Shown piece after piece: positions 31,351 to 41,160 of a stretch of 64,000 nt of DNA. The translations under genes and the position numbers were made by a program. The notes below the pieces were generated by a model, which saw nothing but the letters and a program-made list of their open reading frames with translations, ran no database searches and was not told the DNA's origin. Source of the DNA: Planctomonas sp. JC2975 (GTDB lineage Bacteria > Actinomycetota > Actinomycetes > Actinomycetales > Microbacteriaceae); NCBI RefSeq assembly GCF_012985205.1, contig NZ_JABEKS010000001.1, forward strand, positions 744,001 to 808,000, given 5' to 3'. The stretch's first letter is position 1; every line of letters starts with the position of its first letter.

Positions 31351-34300
31351 TCAGGCGGACTGGCGTTCGTCCTCGGCTTCGAGAGCGCGGACGTCCTCAC
31401 GACCACGGGTGTTCTCCCGGGTGCTGGCGTCCCGCTCCTCGACTCGTTGCCCGACGACCGCCGACACGCCGTCCTGCCGCATGGAGACACCGTAGAGCGC
31501 GTCTGCGATCTCCATCGTGCGCTTCTGGTGGGTGATCACGATGAGCTGGCTGTCGGCGCGCAGATCCTCGAAGGTCGTCAGCAGCCGGCCGAGGTTCGCG
31601 TCATCCAGCGCCGCCTCGACCTCGTCCATGATGTAGAAGGGGCTCGGCCGGGCCTTGAAGATGGCGAGCAGGAACGCCACGGCCGCGAGCGAACGCTCGC
31701 CGCCGGACAGCAGCGACAGACGCTCGATCTTCTTGCCAGCAGGACGCACGGACACCTCGATGCCCGTCGTGAGCAGGTCGTCCGGATCCGTGAGACGGAT
31801 GCTGCCGCTGCCTCCGGGGAACAGCACGGGGAAGACCTCGGAGAACGTACGTCGGGTGTCCTCGAACGCGTCAGCGAAGATGCCCTGCATCCGCTCGTCG
31901 ATGTCCGCGATGATCGTCAGGAGATCCTTGCGCGTGTTCGTGAGGTCGGTCAGCTGCTCAGTGAGGAACTTGTGCCTCTGCTCGAGCGCCGCGAACTCCT
32001 CGAGCGCCAGAGGGTTCACGCGACCGAGCCTCGCGAACTTGCGCTCGGCATCCTGCAGCCGCTTCTCCTGCTCTGCTCGCACGAACGGACGCTCTTCGCC
32101 GTCCTCGGTCTCCGGGGGGATCGGCGCCTCTGGGCCGTACTCGGCGACGAGCACGTCTTCCACGAGCCCGAGCTCGTTGCCTGCACGCTCCAGCAGGCCG
32201 GAGAGGTGCAGCTTCTTCTCGTAGATCTGAAGCTCGAGGCCGTGCACGCTCTCGCTCACGGCGTGGAGCCTGTCGCGCAGGGATGCCTCATCGCGGCGCA
32301 GCGCGACGAGCTCCTCGTTCTGGCCCGCGCGCGCCGCCTCGGCCGCGGCGAGTTCCGTGCGTGCCTGGCTCACGGAGCGATCGACGGAGTCGAGCACCTT
32401 CGGCAGGGCGGAGATGACTCGCTCCGCAGCGGCCACCTGGTGCCGTCTGATGACCTCGCGGCGAGCGGCCTCCGCCGCCGCAGCACGCTCCGATCCCAGC
32501 CGTCGCACGAGGGAAGCGGTGCGCGCCTCTTCGGCCCGCACGCGCTCCCGAGCGGTCTCCGCCGCGAGTCGCGACTGCACCTCTGCCTCACGGCACGCCT
32601 CGAGCCTCGCGGACACCGCGTCCCTCTCGCTGACGTCGAGGATCGGTCGCGGCTTCGACGCATGGGTTTCGTGCGCGCGTTTCGCGGCCGCTGCGGCGTG
32701 ATCCGCCTCCTCGACCTTCGCCTCGGACTCGGAGATCCCGCGCGCGATGCGCTCTGCTTCGGCGTTCGCCGCCTCGAGCTGGGCGGTGAGCCTGCTGGAC
32801 TTCTCCGACTGCTCGGCCAGCTGGGCGTCGTACGCGCGCAGCTGCGTCAATGCCGCAGCGGATGCCTGTTTCGCGGCCTGCAGAGCGTCTCGCTGCCCGT
32901 CGTGCTCGGCCTTGGCCGTCGCGATGGCGGTCTCCAGCTCCTCGAGGCGAGTGGCGGCGGCGTCCCGCTCGGCCAGCAGCTCGATGCGGCCCGCGCCCTT
33001 GCCGGATCCACCCCTCAGCGTGTGAGCGGACAGCACCTCGCCGGTGCGGGTGACGAGCACGATTTCAGTGCCCTCGAGACCTTCCCAGACGCGCTGGGCG
33101 TCGTCGAGATCGTCCACGACGGCGACATTCCGCAGCAGTTCGCGGATGCCGGGGGTCCCAGCCAGCAGCAGCCCGTCGGCCGGGCGCGCGGTGTCGGGCA
33201 GCGCAGAACCCGACAGCACGGCATCTGCGGATTCGATCCGTGCGGAACCGGATCCGGATCCGGATCCGCCTGCGGCTTCCCCTTCCAGCACGAGTTCGAT
33301 CGAGCCGAGATCCTCCGCGCCGGCGTACCTGGCCGCATCGACGGCCGCATCCCGGTCGGCGACGACGACGGCATCCGCGAGGGACCCCAGCGCTGCACCT
33401 ATCGCCGTCTCGTATCCCGGCTCGACCTTGATGGTGTCGGCGACCCGTGCCTTGACCCCGGTGCGTCCTGCTGCGAGCAGCGCGGCGGACCCGTCACGAG
33501 CCTCCAGTGCCCGACCGAGCGCGGTGACCTGGCCGGACAGCGCGTCACGCTCGCGCTCCAAAGCGCGCAACTCGTCACGGAGCCGCTCGATCTCGCCCTC
33601 CGCCTCGAAGACGGATGCCTGGGCCAGCTCGTACGCTTCTGCCAGCTCGCCCTGAGCGTCCGGTCCGAGCGGCGAGTCGCCTTCGCTGTCGGCCAGCGCT
33701 TCCTCCGCGACCGCGCGCCTCTGGTCTGCGGCCTCGAGCTGGTTGCGCTGGCGCAGAGACTCCCCGCGAAGTGCGGCGAGACGTTGGGCGGCGGCGTCCA
33801 CCTGGCCTGCCAGCTTGGTGAGCTCCAGGTCGTGCTGCGACACGAGGGCGCTCTGTGCGGCGATCTGCTCGTCGAGGGCGTCGAGGCGGCCGCGCGCGGC
33901 TCGGGTGGCGGTCTGCGCGGTGGCGACAGCGGCATCCGCTGCGCCCACGCCGTCGCGGAGCAGAGCGGTCTCGGCCTTCGACGCCTCGATCATGTCGGGT
34001 GTCACGGTGCGTGCGGACTCGCTGAGCTCGCCCTGCGAGCCGAGCAGCGCCAGCCGCTGGTTCGCAAGCGTGAAGAGCGAGCGCAGACGCTCCTGTGCCG
34101 ACTCGAGCGCGAACGCGGTGCGACGCGCGGCGTCGACGGCGTCGCCGACCTGCTCCTGCTCGATGCGCGAGATGCGCAGCTGCTTCTGCTCGAGCTGCTC
34201 CTGCAGCACGATGCGCTCGCTGTGCCGTTGCGTCTCATCGCGCGAGTAGTCGCCGAGTGCCGCGCGCAGGCCGACCACCTCGTCGGCGAGCAGTCGCGCG

Positions 34301-34977
34301 CGGGCATCACGCACGACAGCGGCGATGGTCTGCGCCTCCCGCGCCACTTCGGCCTGGGCGCCCAGCGGCTTCAACTGGCGGCGGATCTCCCCGGCCAGGT
34401 CGCTCAGACGCGTGAGGTTCGTCTGCATCGCCTCGAGCTTGCGGAGGGTCTTCTCCTTGCGCCTGCGGTGCTTGAGGATGCCGGCCGCCTCCTCGATGAA
34501 GCCACGACGGTCGTCTGGGCTGGCGTGCAGAACGGCATCCAGCTGCCCCTGTCCGACGATGACGTGCATCTCACGGCCGAGACCGGAGTCGCTGAGGAGT
34601 TCCTGCACGTCGAGCAGCCGGCACTGCTTGCCGTTGATCGCGTACTCGCTGCCGCCATTGCGGAACAGAGTGCGACTGATCGTCACCTCGGAGTACTCGA
34701 TCGGCAGGGCGCCGTCCGAATTGTCGATGGTGAGCGTGACCTCAGCGCGTCCCAGCGGTCCGCGCGTCGACGTGCCGGCGAAGATGACGTCTTCCATCTT
34801 GCCGCCGCGCAGCGTCTTCACACCCTGCTCGCCCATCACCCAGGCGAGCGCGTCGACGACGTTGGACTTGCCGGACCCGTTGGGTCCGACGATGCAGGTC
34901 ACACCTGGCTCGAAGGCGAACGTGGTCGGCTGTGCAAAGGACTTGAAGCCCTTGAGCGTCAAGCTCTTCAGATGCAA
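31351..34977 (-). CDS. smc: Chromosome segregation protein SMC
   Basis: The 1208-residue protein has the full SMC layout: N-terminal head with CIVGPNGSGKSNVVDALAW (Walker A, 28-46), a long coiled coil, a hinge near residues 510-650, the returning coiled coil, and a C-terminal head with LSLLSGGERSLAAVAFLLAI (signature) and SPFYIMDEVEAALDDANLG (Walker B). It forms the condensin-like complex with ScpA and ScpB, which are not in the window. Within the hinge is a flexible Gly-Ser run (GGSGSGSGSA) encoded by three tandem CGGATC units (33249-33266). The tail beyond QDGVS is about 35 charged residues. Confidence 0.97.
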   Translation of the reverse strand: MHLKSLTLKGFKSFAQPTTFAFEPGVTCIVGPNGSGKSNVVDALAWVMGEQGVKTLRGGKMEDVIFAGTSTRGPLGRAEVTLTIDNSDGALPIEYSEVTISRTLFRNGGSEYAINGKQCRLLDVQELLSDSGLGREMHVIVGQGQLDAVLHASPDDRRGFIEEAAGILKHRRRKEKTLRKLEAMQTNLTRLSDLAGEIRRQLKPLGAQAEVAREAQTIAAVVRDARARLLADEVVGLRAALGDYSRDETQRHSERIVLQEQLEQKQLRISRIEQEQVGDAVDAARRTAFALESAQERLRSLFTLANQRLALLGSQGELSESARTVTPDMIEASKAETALLRDGVGAADAAVATAQTATRAARGRLDALDEQIAAQSALVSQHDLELTKLAGQVDAAAQRLAALRGESLRQRNQLEAADQRRAVAEEALADSEGDSPLGPDAQGELAEAYELAQASVFEAEGEIERLRDELRALERERDALSGQVTALGRALEARDGSAALLAAGRTGVKARVADTIKVEPGYETAIGAALGSLADAVVVADRDAAVDAARYAGAEDLGSIELVLEGEAAGGSGSGSGSARIESADAVLSGSALPDTARPADGLLLAGTPGIRELLRNVAVVDDLDDAQRVWEGLEGTEIVLVTRTGEVLSAHTLRGGSGKGAGRIELLAERDAAATRLEELETAIATAKAEHDGQRDALQAAKQASAAALTQLRAYDAQLAEQSEKSSRLTAQLEAANAEAERIARGISESEAKVEEADHAAAAAKRAHETHASKPRPILDVSERDAVSARLEACREAEVQSRLAAETARERVRAEEARTASLVRRLGSERAAAAEAARREVIRRHQVAAAERVISALPKVLDSVDRSVSQARTELAAAEAARAGQNEELVALRRDEASLRDRLHAVSESVHGLELQIYEKKLHLSGLLERAGNELGLVEDVLVAEYGPEAPIPPETEDGEERPFVRAEQEKRLQDAERKFARLGRVNPLALEEFAALEQRHKFLTEQLTDLTNTRKDLLTIIADIDERMQGIFADAFEDTRRTFSEVFPVLFPGGSGSIRLTDPDDLLTTGIEVSVRPAGKKIERLSLLSGGERSLAAVAFLLAIFKARPSPFYIMDEVEAALDDANLGRLLTTFEDLRADSQLIVITHQKRTMEIADALYGVSMRQDGVSAVVGQRVEERDASTRENTRGREDVRALEAEDERQSA

Positions 34978-35140
34978 CCGCCGCCCCCTTCACAGATCCG
35001 TGGCCCGAACTGCTCGCCGCGAAGCCGTCTCTACGGTACCCGACAGCGGTGCTCGGTCCGGGCAGCGGGATAGGGTAGTCGGCTGATTGGCACGACGGCG
35101 GGTCGACGCGAACGCCGTCCGGACAACCGGGGGAACAGCA

Positions 35141-36232
35141 GTGACAGCTCACATGCGCGTGACGATCGACCGAGTGGCGTTGCCGGCGTCAGCCGATGAT
35201 GCCGACGCGACGGACTTCCGCGACTTCGTCGACGTCGGGAACGCCTGCTCCCTCGACCTGTGGGGATCAGACGACTTCGTGTACGACGCGGCCGATCAGC
35301 TCGCCTGGTTCAGGCCGAGCGAGTTCAGCATGCGGATGCTGTACCTCGCGCGCCTCGACGGCCTTGCTGTCGGCCGCCTGCTCATCCGCCTTCCCCTCGA
35401 CGAAGACGCGACCGGTGCGGAACTCGAGGTGCTGGTGCTGCCGACGGCGCGGCGGCATGGGATCGGATCCGCCCTGCTCGCGCAGGGCGAGAGCGTGGTG
35501 GCCGATGGCGGACGCGTGGACATCTCCGTGTTCACAGAACACCTGCTCGACGGCATCCGCCCCGACGCGGCGGTCGTCGAGGCGGCGGACGGCGATGTCG
35601 GCCTCCCGGAGGACGATCCCTTCGTGCGGTTCGCCGTCTCCCACGGCTACCGCCTCGGCCAGGTCGAAGTCGTCAGCGAGCTCGCGCTGCCTGCGGCATC
35701 CGCTCGCATCGAGGATCTTCGAGCGGATGCCGTCGCGCACGCAGCCGACTACGAGTTGTGCAGCTGGTTCCCGCACTGTCCAGACGACCTCGTCGACAGC
35801 TACGCCGCCGCCATCGAACGCATGACGACCGACGTGCCGCACGAAGGGATCGCCGTGGACACCGAGAAGTGGGACGCCGCCCGTGTACGGGCGATCGAGC
35901 AGCGCGGCATCGATCGTGGCAAGCCGTGGCTCACCACCGCCGCGATCAGTCGCGCAGACGGCCGCCTGGCCGGCTACACCGAGCTCGAGATTGCGGATGC
36001 CTCACCCGTCGTCGAGCAGGGCGACACGCTCGTCACACCCGAGCACCGAGGGCACCGCCTCGGGATGCTCATGAAGCTGCACAACCTCGACCGACTCGCC
36101 GACGTGGCACCCCACGTTCGCCGGGTGATCACGTGGAACGCCGAGGAGAACGGCCCGATGCGCGCCATCAACGAGGCGATCGGCTTCCGCACCAACGCCT
36201 TGACCGGCAACTGGCAGAAGACCCTGGGATAG
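35141..36232 (+). CDS. Tandem-domain GNAT family N-acetyltransferase
   Basis: The 363-residue protein holds two GNAT folds, as in MshD-like enzymes. The first (about residues 1-165) has ELEVLVLPTARRHGIGSAL, the second (about 180-360) has DTLVTPEHRGHRLGMLMK with the acetyl-CoA-binding R/Q-x-x-G-x-G/A-like loop, then VITWNAEENGPMRAINEA and GFRTNALTGNWQKTL. Substrate unknown; it is not clearly the mycothiol acetyltransferase MshD. The chosen start is the GTG at 35141, preceded by GGGGGAAC; the ATG at 35153 is an alternative. It is transcribed divergently from smc. Confidence 0.85.
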   Translation: MTAHMRVTIDRVALPASADDADATDFRDFVDVGNACSLDLWGSDDFVYDAADQLAWFRPSEFSMRMLYLARLDGLAVGRLLIRLPLDEDATGAELEVLVLPTARRHGIGSALLAQGESVVADGGRVDISVFTEHLLDGIRPDAAVVEAADGDVGLPEDDPFVRFAVSHGYRLGQVEVVSELALPAASARIEDLRADAVAHAADYELCSWFPHCPDDLVDSYAAAIERMTTDVPHEGIAVDTEKWDAARVRAIEQRGIDRGKPWLTTAAISRADGRLAGYTELEIADASPVVEQGDTLVTPEHRGHRLGMLMKLHNLDRLADVAPHVRRVITWNAEENGPMRAINEAIGFRTNALTGNWQKTLG

Positions 36233-36235
36233 TCC

Positions 36236-36979
36236 TCACGCCCCGCTGGTCGCCGTCGACGACGGCGTGCCGGTGGGAGTGGAGGTCGAAGGAGCCGCTG
36301 CGGGCGATGACGGGCTCGGCGACGAGGACGATCCGGTTCCGGAGCTCTTCGATCCGTTCAGCCGCGTCACGCACCGGTCGAGACGCGTCTTGAGCTTGTC
36401 TGAGACATCCTTCACCCGGTCGCCGTAGCCACCCGACTCCGCTTTCGTCAGGATCGCTTCGAGGTCGGAGGCCCGGCTCGAGCCGCTCGCGGCCTTCGCC
36501 TTCTTCAGGTCGCTGCTGAGCGAAGACGGCAGTCTGTCCCAGGCGTCCACGACGCCGTCGAGCTTCTTCTTGTCCTTCGCCGCGGCCTGGATCGCCGCTC
36601 CGTACCCGCCGGACTGCGCCTTGGAGAGCACCTTCGCCAGGGCATCCTTCTTTGCCGACGCCGACGACTGCTTGTGGGCGGCGGCGATGTCGCTGCGCAT
36701 CGCGGACGGCAGCCGGTCGTAGTCGTGGCGGAGCACCAGCAGATCGACGCCGCACCAGGTCGCCGGCGAAGCGTGCGGGGTGGAGGCGGCCTGTGCCGAC
36801 GCCGCGGCGGGCAGCGGCGCGGCGGCCACTCCCCCGATGACGGCGAACGCGACGGCCGCCCCAGCGGCGGCGAGGCTCAGCCTTCCGATGCGACGAGGAG
36901 CCGCTCCGGCGTCATGGTGGCCCGAATCGGCCCCCGGGATGCTGGTCGTTCCTGTCCTGATGATCCGCGTCTCGTGCAT
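36236..36979 (-). CDS. Secreted or anchored protein with two ~60-residue repeats
   Basis: I do not recognise this 247-residue protein. Residues 34-60 are a signal peptide or anchor (SLAAAGAAVAFAVIGGVAAA). The exported part has two clear repeats about 60 residues apart: DRLPSAMRSDI (88-98) with KAQSGGYG (120-127), and DRLPSSLSSDL (148-158) with KAESGGYG (179-186). Each repeat is predicted helical and Lys-rich. Two cysteines (76 and 203) bracket the repeats and could form a disulfide. The C-terminal 35 residues are Ser/Pro/Thr-rich, as in wall-spanning tails. The ATG at 36979 has AAGGAG upstream. It is divergent from a two-component system, whose target or sensor accessory it may be. Confidence 0.75.
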   Translation of the reverse strand: MHETRIIRTGTTSIPGADSGHHDAGAAPRRIGRLSLAAAGAAVAFAVIGGVAAAPLPAAASAQAASTPHASPATWCGVDLLVLRHDYDRLPSAMRSDIAAAHKQSSASAKKDALAKVLSKAQSGGYGAAIQAAAKDKKKLDGVVDAWDRLPSSLSSDLKKAKAASGSSRASDLEAILTKAESGGYGDRVKDVSDKLKTRLDRCVTRLNGSKSSGTGSSSSPSPSSPAAAPSTSTPTGTPSSTATSGA

Positions 36980-37176
36980 GACGGCTCCTTGTCGTCGTCG
37001 CGAGCGATGCCCGTTCCGGTCGCTCTCGTGTCCGCTCGACGACTGCGCCGCCGAGGTGATGTCTTGACGAGTCTGCGGTGGCCGTGTGCGGCATCCGTCG
37101 CGCGCATGTTCGGGGAATGTAAGGGTTCGCTGTGACAGAGGTCCGCGCGGATGACTTCGCAGCTTGGATCGCTTGA

Positions 37177-37902
37177 ATGAGCGGCATGGATGCTCAGGTC
37201 GGACTCGTCGTCATCGTGGAGGACGAGCACGCCATCGCCGACGTGGAGCGTCTCTATCTGACGCGCGCCGGATTCGGTGTGGAGACGGTCGCAGACGGTG
37301 CAGCCGCGATCGGCGTGATCAGGGCTCGCCGGCCGGTAGCGATCGTGCTCGACGTCGGCCTGCCGGGCATGGACGGCATCGAGCTGTGCCGCCGCCTGCG
37401 AGCCGAGGACGACTGGACGCCGATCATCTTCGTGACGGCCCGCGACGACGAGATCGAGAAGCTCGTCGCACTCGAACTCGGCGGAGACGATTACCTCACC
37501 AAGCCGTTCTCGCCGCGCGAACTGGTCACCCGGCTGAAGGTCGTGCTCCGGCGCACCCATGGCCCCGCATCGAGGAACGGTATAACGCTCGGTGCGCTGA
37601 CCCTGGATCCGGATCGGCGCTCGGCGACGCTCCGCGGTGCGGACCTCGTGCTCACGGCGACGGAGTTCGATCTGCTCGCGTACTTGGCCCGTTCGCCGGG
37701 CCGGGTCTTCACGCGGGAGCAGCTCCTGGCATCCGTGTGGGGTCAGGCAGACTACGCATCAGGCCGCACGGTCGACGTGCACATCGCCCAGCTGAGGTCG
37801 AAGCTGGGTGCCGGCTCGGGCATCCGCACGGTGCGCGGCGTCGGGTACGCGCTGGACCAGCCTGCGGATGTCGCATCCCATGCGGTCCGATCGGCCGTCT
37901 GA
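37177..37902 (+). CDS. OmpR/PhoB-type response regulator
   Basis: The 241-residue protein has a receiver domain (about 9-125) with acidic pocket VEDE (14-17), phosphoacceptor Asp59 in IVLDVGLPGMDGIELC, Thr in FVTARDDE, and Lys in DYLTKPFSPRELV, followed by a winged helix (about 140-230) with TATEFDLLAYLARSPGRVFT and RTVDVHIAQLRSKL. It is paired with the sensor kinase overlapping its 3' end. The start ATG 37177 has no clear Shine-Dalgarno; ATG 37186 is an alternative. The 197-base region shared with the divergent repeat protein is the likely control region. Confidence 0.93.
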   Translation: MSGMDAQVGLVVIVEDEHAIADVERLYLTRAGFGVETVADGAAAIGVIRARRPVAIVLDVGLPGMDGIELCRRLRAEDDWTPIIFVTARDDEIEKLVALELGGDDYLTKPFSPRELVTRLKVVLRRTHGPASRNGITLGALTLDPDRRSATLRGADLVLTATEFDLLAYLARSPGRVFTREQLLASVWGQADYASGRTVDVHIAQLRSKLGAGSGIRTVRGVGYALDQPADVASHAVRSAV

Positions 37903-39340
37903 CGTGCGCGCCGCAGGCCGCTTCAGGCTGCTGCCCCGCACGCTCGTCGGACGCATCGTGTTCACGACGGTCATCGTCGCCGTCGTGGCCGTGGTCGTCG
38001 CGGGCGCCGTGTCCTTCGGCCTCGTGCGCACGGCATCGCTCGGCGACGCCCGCACGGTGGCCGCGTCCCTCGCCGACGAGTTGGCCACGCTCCCGCAGAG
38101 CACGCTCGATCGGCGCGCCGCCGAGGCTCCGACGGGGTCGGGTCAGCCGAAGATCGCCGTGATCGAGCCCAGCGGCACCGTCGTGGGATCCGTCGGTGTC
38201 GTGCTGCGCCCGAAGGTGCAGAAGAAGCTGGCGACGGGATCCACCCTCTCAACGACCATCGACATCGGCGGCCATCGATACATCGTCGAGGCCAGGCCCA
38301 CATCGGCGGGCGGGACGGTCGTGGTGGCTCGATCCGTGGCATCCGTCGACGCACAGGTTTCGGCAGTCGCCGGGCAACTGGTCGTCGCGCTGCTCATCGG
38401 GCTGGCCATCGCGCTGGCCGCCGGATTCCTGCTCGCCAGAGCGGTCTCACGTCCGCTCTCGCGTACGGCGGGCGCCGCGCGGCGACTCGCCGCAGGTGAA
38501 CGCAACGTCGAGTTGCCGCAGTCGGGAACGGTCGAAGTCTCCGACGTGGTGGACGCCCTCGCAGAGCTGGACACGGCACTCACGGTCAGCGAGGCGCGCC
38601 AACGCGAGTTCCTGCTCTCCATCTCGCACGACCTGCGCACTCCGCTCACCGCGGTGCGCGGCTACGCGGAGGCGCTGGCGGATAGCATGATCCGTCCGGA
38701 CGAACTGCGCGATGTCGGCTCGACGATGCTCGCCGAGACGCGCCGTCTCGACCGTTTCGTGGCCGACCTGCTCGAGCTGGCCCGCCTCGAGGCGCACGAT
38801 TTCCCGCTGGAACTCGGACCGGTCGATGTCGCTGCCGTGCTCGCCGAGGCGGCAGCCGCATGGCGCGCCGTCGCAGAGTCCGGCGGCGTCGCCCTGACGA
38901 CGACCGTGCCATCGGGTCTGGTCGCCGGGACCGACGCGCACCGGCTTCGCCAGGTGATCGACGGCCTGCTGGAGAACGCACTGCGCGCGACCCCGGCGGG
39001 CGGGTTCGTGACGATCACCGCGCGGCCGGACCTCCCGAAGCTTGCGCCCTCCGCGACTTCGGGAGGAGTACGCATCACGGTGGCGGACTCGGGGCCGGGG
39101 CTCACGGCATCCGATCGCGACGTCGCTTTCGAACGAGGTGCGCTGCACGGCCGCTATCGCGACTCTCGACCCGTGGGAACGGGACTCGGGCTCTCGATCG
39201 CACAGCGCCTGACGGCCAGGCTCGGCGGCGAGCTGCGCGTGGTCGCGCCCCGGCAGGACGCGCCCGCCGGAAACACGGCCGCTACGGGAGGTGCAGCCTT
39301 CGAGCTCGTGCTCCCGGCCGCAGCAGCACCATCCCGGTAG
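37880..39340 (+). CDS. Membrane sensor histidine kinase
   Basis: The 486-residue kinase has a first membrane segment (about 24-50), an extracytoplasmic sensor region of about 110 residues, a second membrane segment (about 166-190), HAMP (190-240), a dimerisation domain with LLSISHDLRTPLTAVRGYA (phospho-acceptor His250), and a HATPase domain with DGLLENALRATP, DSGPGL and GTGLGLSIAQRL. It autophosphorylates and passes phosphate to the response regulator encoded just upstream. The ATG at 37880 overlaps that gene by 23 bases; a GTG at 37904, one base after the stop, is an equally plausible start. The signal is unknown. Confidence 0.92.
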   Translation: MRSDRPSDVRAAGRFRLLPRTLVGRIVFTTVIVAVVAVVVAGAVSFGLVRTASLGDARTVAASLADELATLPQSTLDRRAAEAPTGSGQPKIAVIEPSGTVVGSVGVVLRPKVQKKLATGSTLSTTIDIGGHRYIVEARPTSAGGTVVVARSVASVDAQVSAVAGQLVVALLIGLAIALAAGFLLARAVSRPLSRTAGAARRLAAGERNVELPQSGTVEVSDVVDALAELDTALTVSEARQREFLLSISHDLRTPLTAVRGYAEALADSMIRPDELRDVGSTMLAETRRLDRFVADLLELARLEAHDFPLELGPVDVAAVLAEAAAAWRAVAESGGVALTTTVPSGLVAGTDAHRLRQVIDGLLENALRATPAGGFVTITARPDLPKLAPSATSGGVRITVADSGPGLTASDRDVAFERGALHGRYRDSRPVGTGLGLSIAQRLTARLGGELRVVAPRQDAPAGNTAATGGAAFELVLPAAAAPSR

Positions 39341-39427
39341 TCGAAGCGACGATGCGCCTCGGCTCGATCGCAATGCTGCCGGGCACGCCACGTCCATGAC
39401 GCCTTCACGCGAACGGTCGCAGGCGTC

Positions 39428-40393
39428 TCAGTTCGCCGCCGTCCTCGGCGTACGAATCCGCTGGCACCGCGGGCAATAGTGCGACGACCGGTTCATGAAC
39501 GCAGCCCGCACCATCGGCGTGCCGCACCGAGGGCACGGCAGTCCCTGCCGCCCGTACGCATTGAGACTGTGCGCGAAGTACCCGGACGCCCCGTTCACGT
39601 TGACGTACTGCGCATCGAAGCTCGTGCCGCCCTCCGCGAGCGCCTTCTGCAGCACCGCCCGCACCTCGAGCAGGAGCTCCTTCCCCTTGCGTGTCGACAA
39701 GGTCGCGGTCGGCTGGTCGAAATGGATGCGGGCGGCCCACAGCGCCTCGTCCGCGTAGATGTTGCCCACCCCGCTGATCAGCGTCTGGTCGAGCAGCGCC
39801 CGCTTCACGGCCGTGCGTCGTGACGACAGCGCGCGGAGAAAGGCGGCGTCATCGAACGCCGGATCCAGCGGATCGCGCGCGATGTGCGCCACCTGACTCG
39901 GCACGGCCGCGAGCGCCACGCCATAACCGCCTGCCGCGCCGTCCGGCGTCCCAAGGAGTCGGTCGACGGCGAGCGAGCCGAAGGTGCGCTGGTCAACGAA
40001 GTGGACAGCGAGCTCGCCGTGCAGCGGATGCTCCAGCACCAGTCGAACGCGCGCATGCCGTTCCAGAGGTGCTCCCGCTTCGCGCAGCAGCACCTGTCCG
40101 CTCATCCCGAGGTGCAGCAGTAGCGCATCCTCGGCGGATCCGCCTGACACGGCATGAACCGAAGATCTCGCGGATGTCGCGGATCGCACCTCGAGCGGCA
40201 GCCACAGGAACTTGCCCCTGCGCGCCGCGCCGAGCATCCGCCGGCCGGTGAGGAGATCGGAGAGGTTGCCGCGCGAGGGATCGTGCCTGGTGAGTGCGCG
40301 CTCGTCGAGCACGTCGACGGAGGTGATCAGCGATGAGGTGACGGCCGGTTCGAGACCCGCTCGCACCACCTCAACCTCGGGGAGCTCTGGCAC
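39428..40393 (-). CDS. mutM: Formamidopyrimidine-DNA glycosylase
   Basis: The 321-residue enzyme excises oxidised purines such as 8-oxoguanine and FapyG, then cuts the abasic site. The N-terminus [13 protein letters not shown] supplies the catalytic Pro and Glu after Met removal. [17 protein letters not shown] and a C-terminal zinc finger ([13 protein letters not shown] ... YCPRCQR, about 287-314) complete the family pattern. It is longer than E. coli MutM (269) because of insertions in the N-terminal sheet region. Its start overlaps the end of rnc by 23 bases, so the two are coupled, as in other actinobacteria. Confidence 0.95.
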   Translation of the reverse strand: MPELPEVEVVRAGLEPAVTSSLITSVDVLDERALTRHDPSRGNLSDLLTGRRMLGAARRGKFLWLPLEVRSATSARSSVHAVSGGSAEDALLLHLGMSGQVLLREAGAPLERHARVRLVLEHPLHGELAVHFVDQRTFGSLAVDRLLGTPDGAAGGYGVALAAVPSQVAHIARDPLDPAFDDAAFLRALSSRRTAVKRALLDQTLISGVGNIYADEALWAARIHFDQPTATLSTRKGKELLLEVRAVLQKALAEGGTSFDAQYVNVNGASGYFAHSLNAYGRQGLPCPRCGTPMVRAAFMNRSSHYCPRCQRIRTPRTAAN

Positions 40394-41156
40394 CGGAACG
40401 ATCGGCGTTGGCCATCGACCACGCTTTCAGCGCGGCGGCCATCTCGGCGTTCTTCTTGCTCGTCCCCTCACCGGAGGCAGTGACGAGGCCTTCAACGATG
40501 ACGGTGGCGTGGAAGGTCTTGTTGTGGTCGGGACCCGTGTCGGTGACCAGGTACTGCGGCGGCGGGGCGTCGTTGTGCGCCGCCAGCTCCTGCAGGCTGG
40601 TCTTGGGGTCCATGGCCGCGCCGAAGCGGTCGGGGTCGTCGAGGAGCGGCTCGATGAGCCGCAGCACGAGTGCGGTCGCGACGTCGCCTCCCGCATCCAG
40701 GTAGACGGCGCCGATGATGGCCTCGACGGTGTCGGCCAGGATCGACGACTTGTCGGCCCCGCCGCTCTGGAATTCACCGCGACCGAGCAGCACGTATGCA
40801 CCGAGGCCGATGCCGCGCGCCACTTCGGCGAGCGCGACGCTGCTGACCAGTGACGCGCGGCGCTTGGCGAGTTCGCCCTCGTCGAGCCGCGGATAATCGC
40901 GGTACAGCTTCACCGTGACGGCCTGGCCGAGGATCGAGTCGCCAAGGAACTCGAGGCGCTCGTTGTTCGGAATGCCGCCGTGCTCGTACGCGTATGAACG
41001 ATGCGTGAGGGCGAGCTCGAGCAGTTCAGGATCGATGCTCACACAGAGCCGGTCCTGCAATTCCGCTGGATCGGCCGATTCCTCCGAAGCACGACTCAGG
41101 CGCGCATCGTTGTCGATGCGCGCCTGGGGCTCCGCACGCCGTTCGGCGTCCGGCAC
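40371..41156 (-). CDS. rnc: Ribonuclease III
   Basis: The 261-residue enzyme cleaves double-stranded RNA in rRNA processing and mRNA turnover. The RNase III signature [17 protein letters not shown] and [15 protein letters not shown] hold the catalytic acids; the double-stranded-RNA-binding domain is at about 175-245 ([33 protein letters not shown]). The start is uncertain: the GTG at 41156 lies four bases after the rpmF stop and has no Shine-Dalgarno, and the first 33 residues are not conserved-looking. A perfect 13-bp hairpin falls inside this N-terminal coding stretch (41097-41126), so the true start may be further in. Confidence 0.93.
   Translation of the reverse strand: MPDAERRAEPQARIDNDARLSRASEESADPAELQDRLCVSIDPELLELALTHRSYAYEHGGIPNNERLEFLGDSILGQAVTVKLYRDYPRLDEGELAKRRASLVSSVALAEVARGIGLGAYVLLGRGEFQSGGADKSSILADTVEAIIGAVYLDAGGDVATALVLRLIEPLLDDPDRFGAAMDPKTSLQELAAHNDAPPPQYLVTDTGPDHNKTFHATVIVEGLVTASGEGTSKKNAEMAAALKAWSMANADRSGARAPRG
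41097..41126 (-). promoter_or_regulatory. Perfect 13-bp hairpin at the 5' end of rnc
   Basis: CAGGCGCGCATCG (41097-41109), TTGT loop, CGATGCGCGCCTG (41114-41126) form a perfect 13-bp stem. On the minus strand it begins 34 bases after the rpmF stop and sits in the first 20 codons of rnc as annotated. RNase III of E. coli and Streptomyces cuts hairpins in its own 5' region; this structure is a candidate for the same autoregulation or for attenuation after rpmF. Confidence 0.55.
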
Positions 41157-41160
41157 GTGA

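Noticed and set aside
31333-35073. Plus-strand open frame of 1246 codons opposite smc
   Set aside because: It is the antisense shadow of a fully recognisable SMC protein. High GC content removes stop codons; the translation has no family features.
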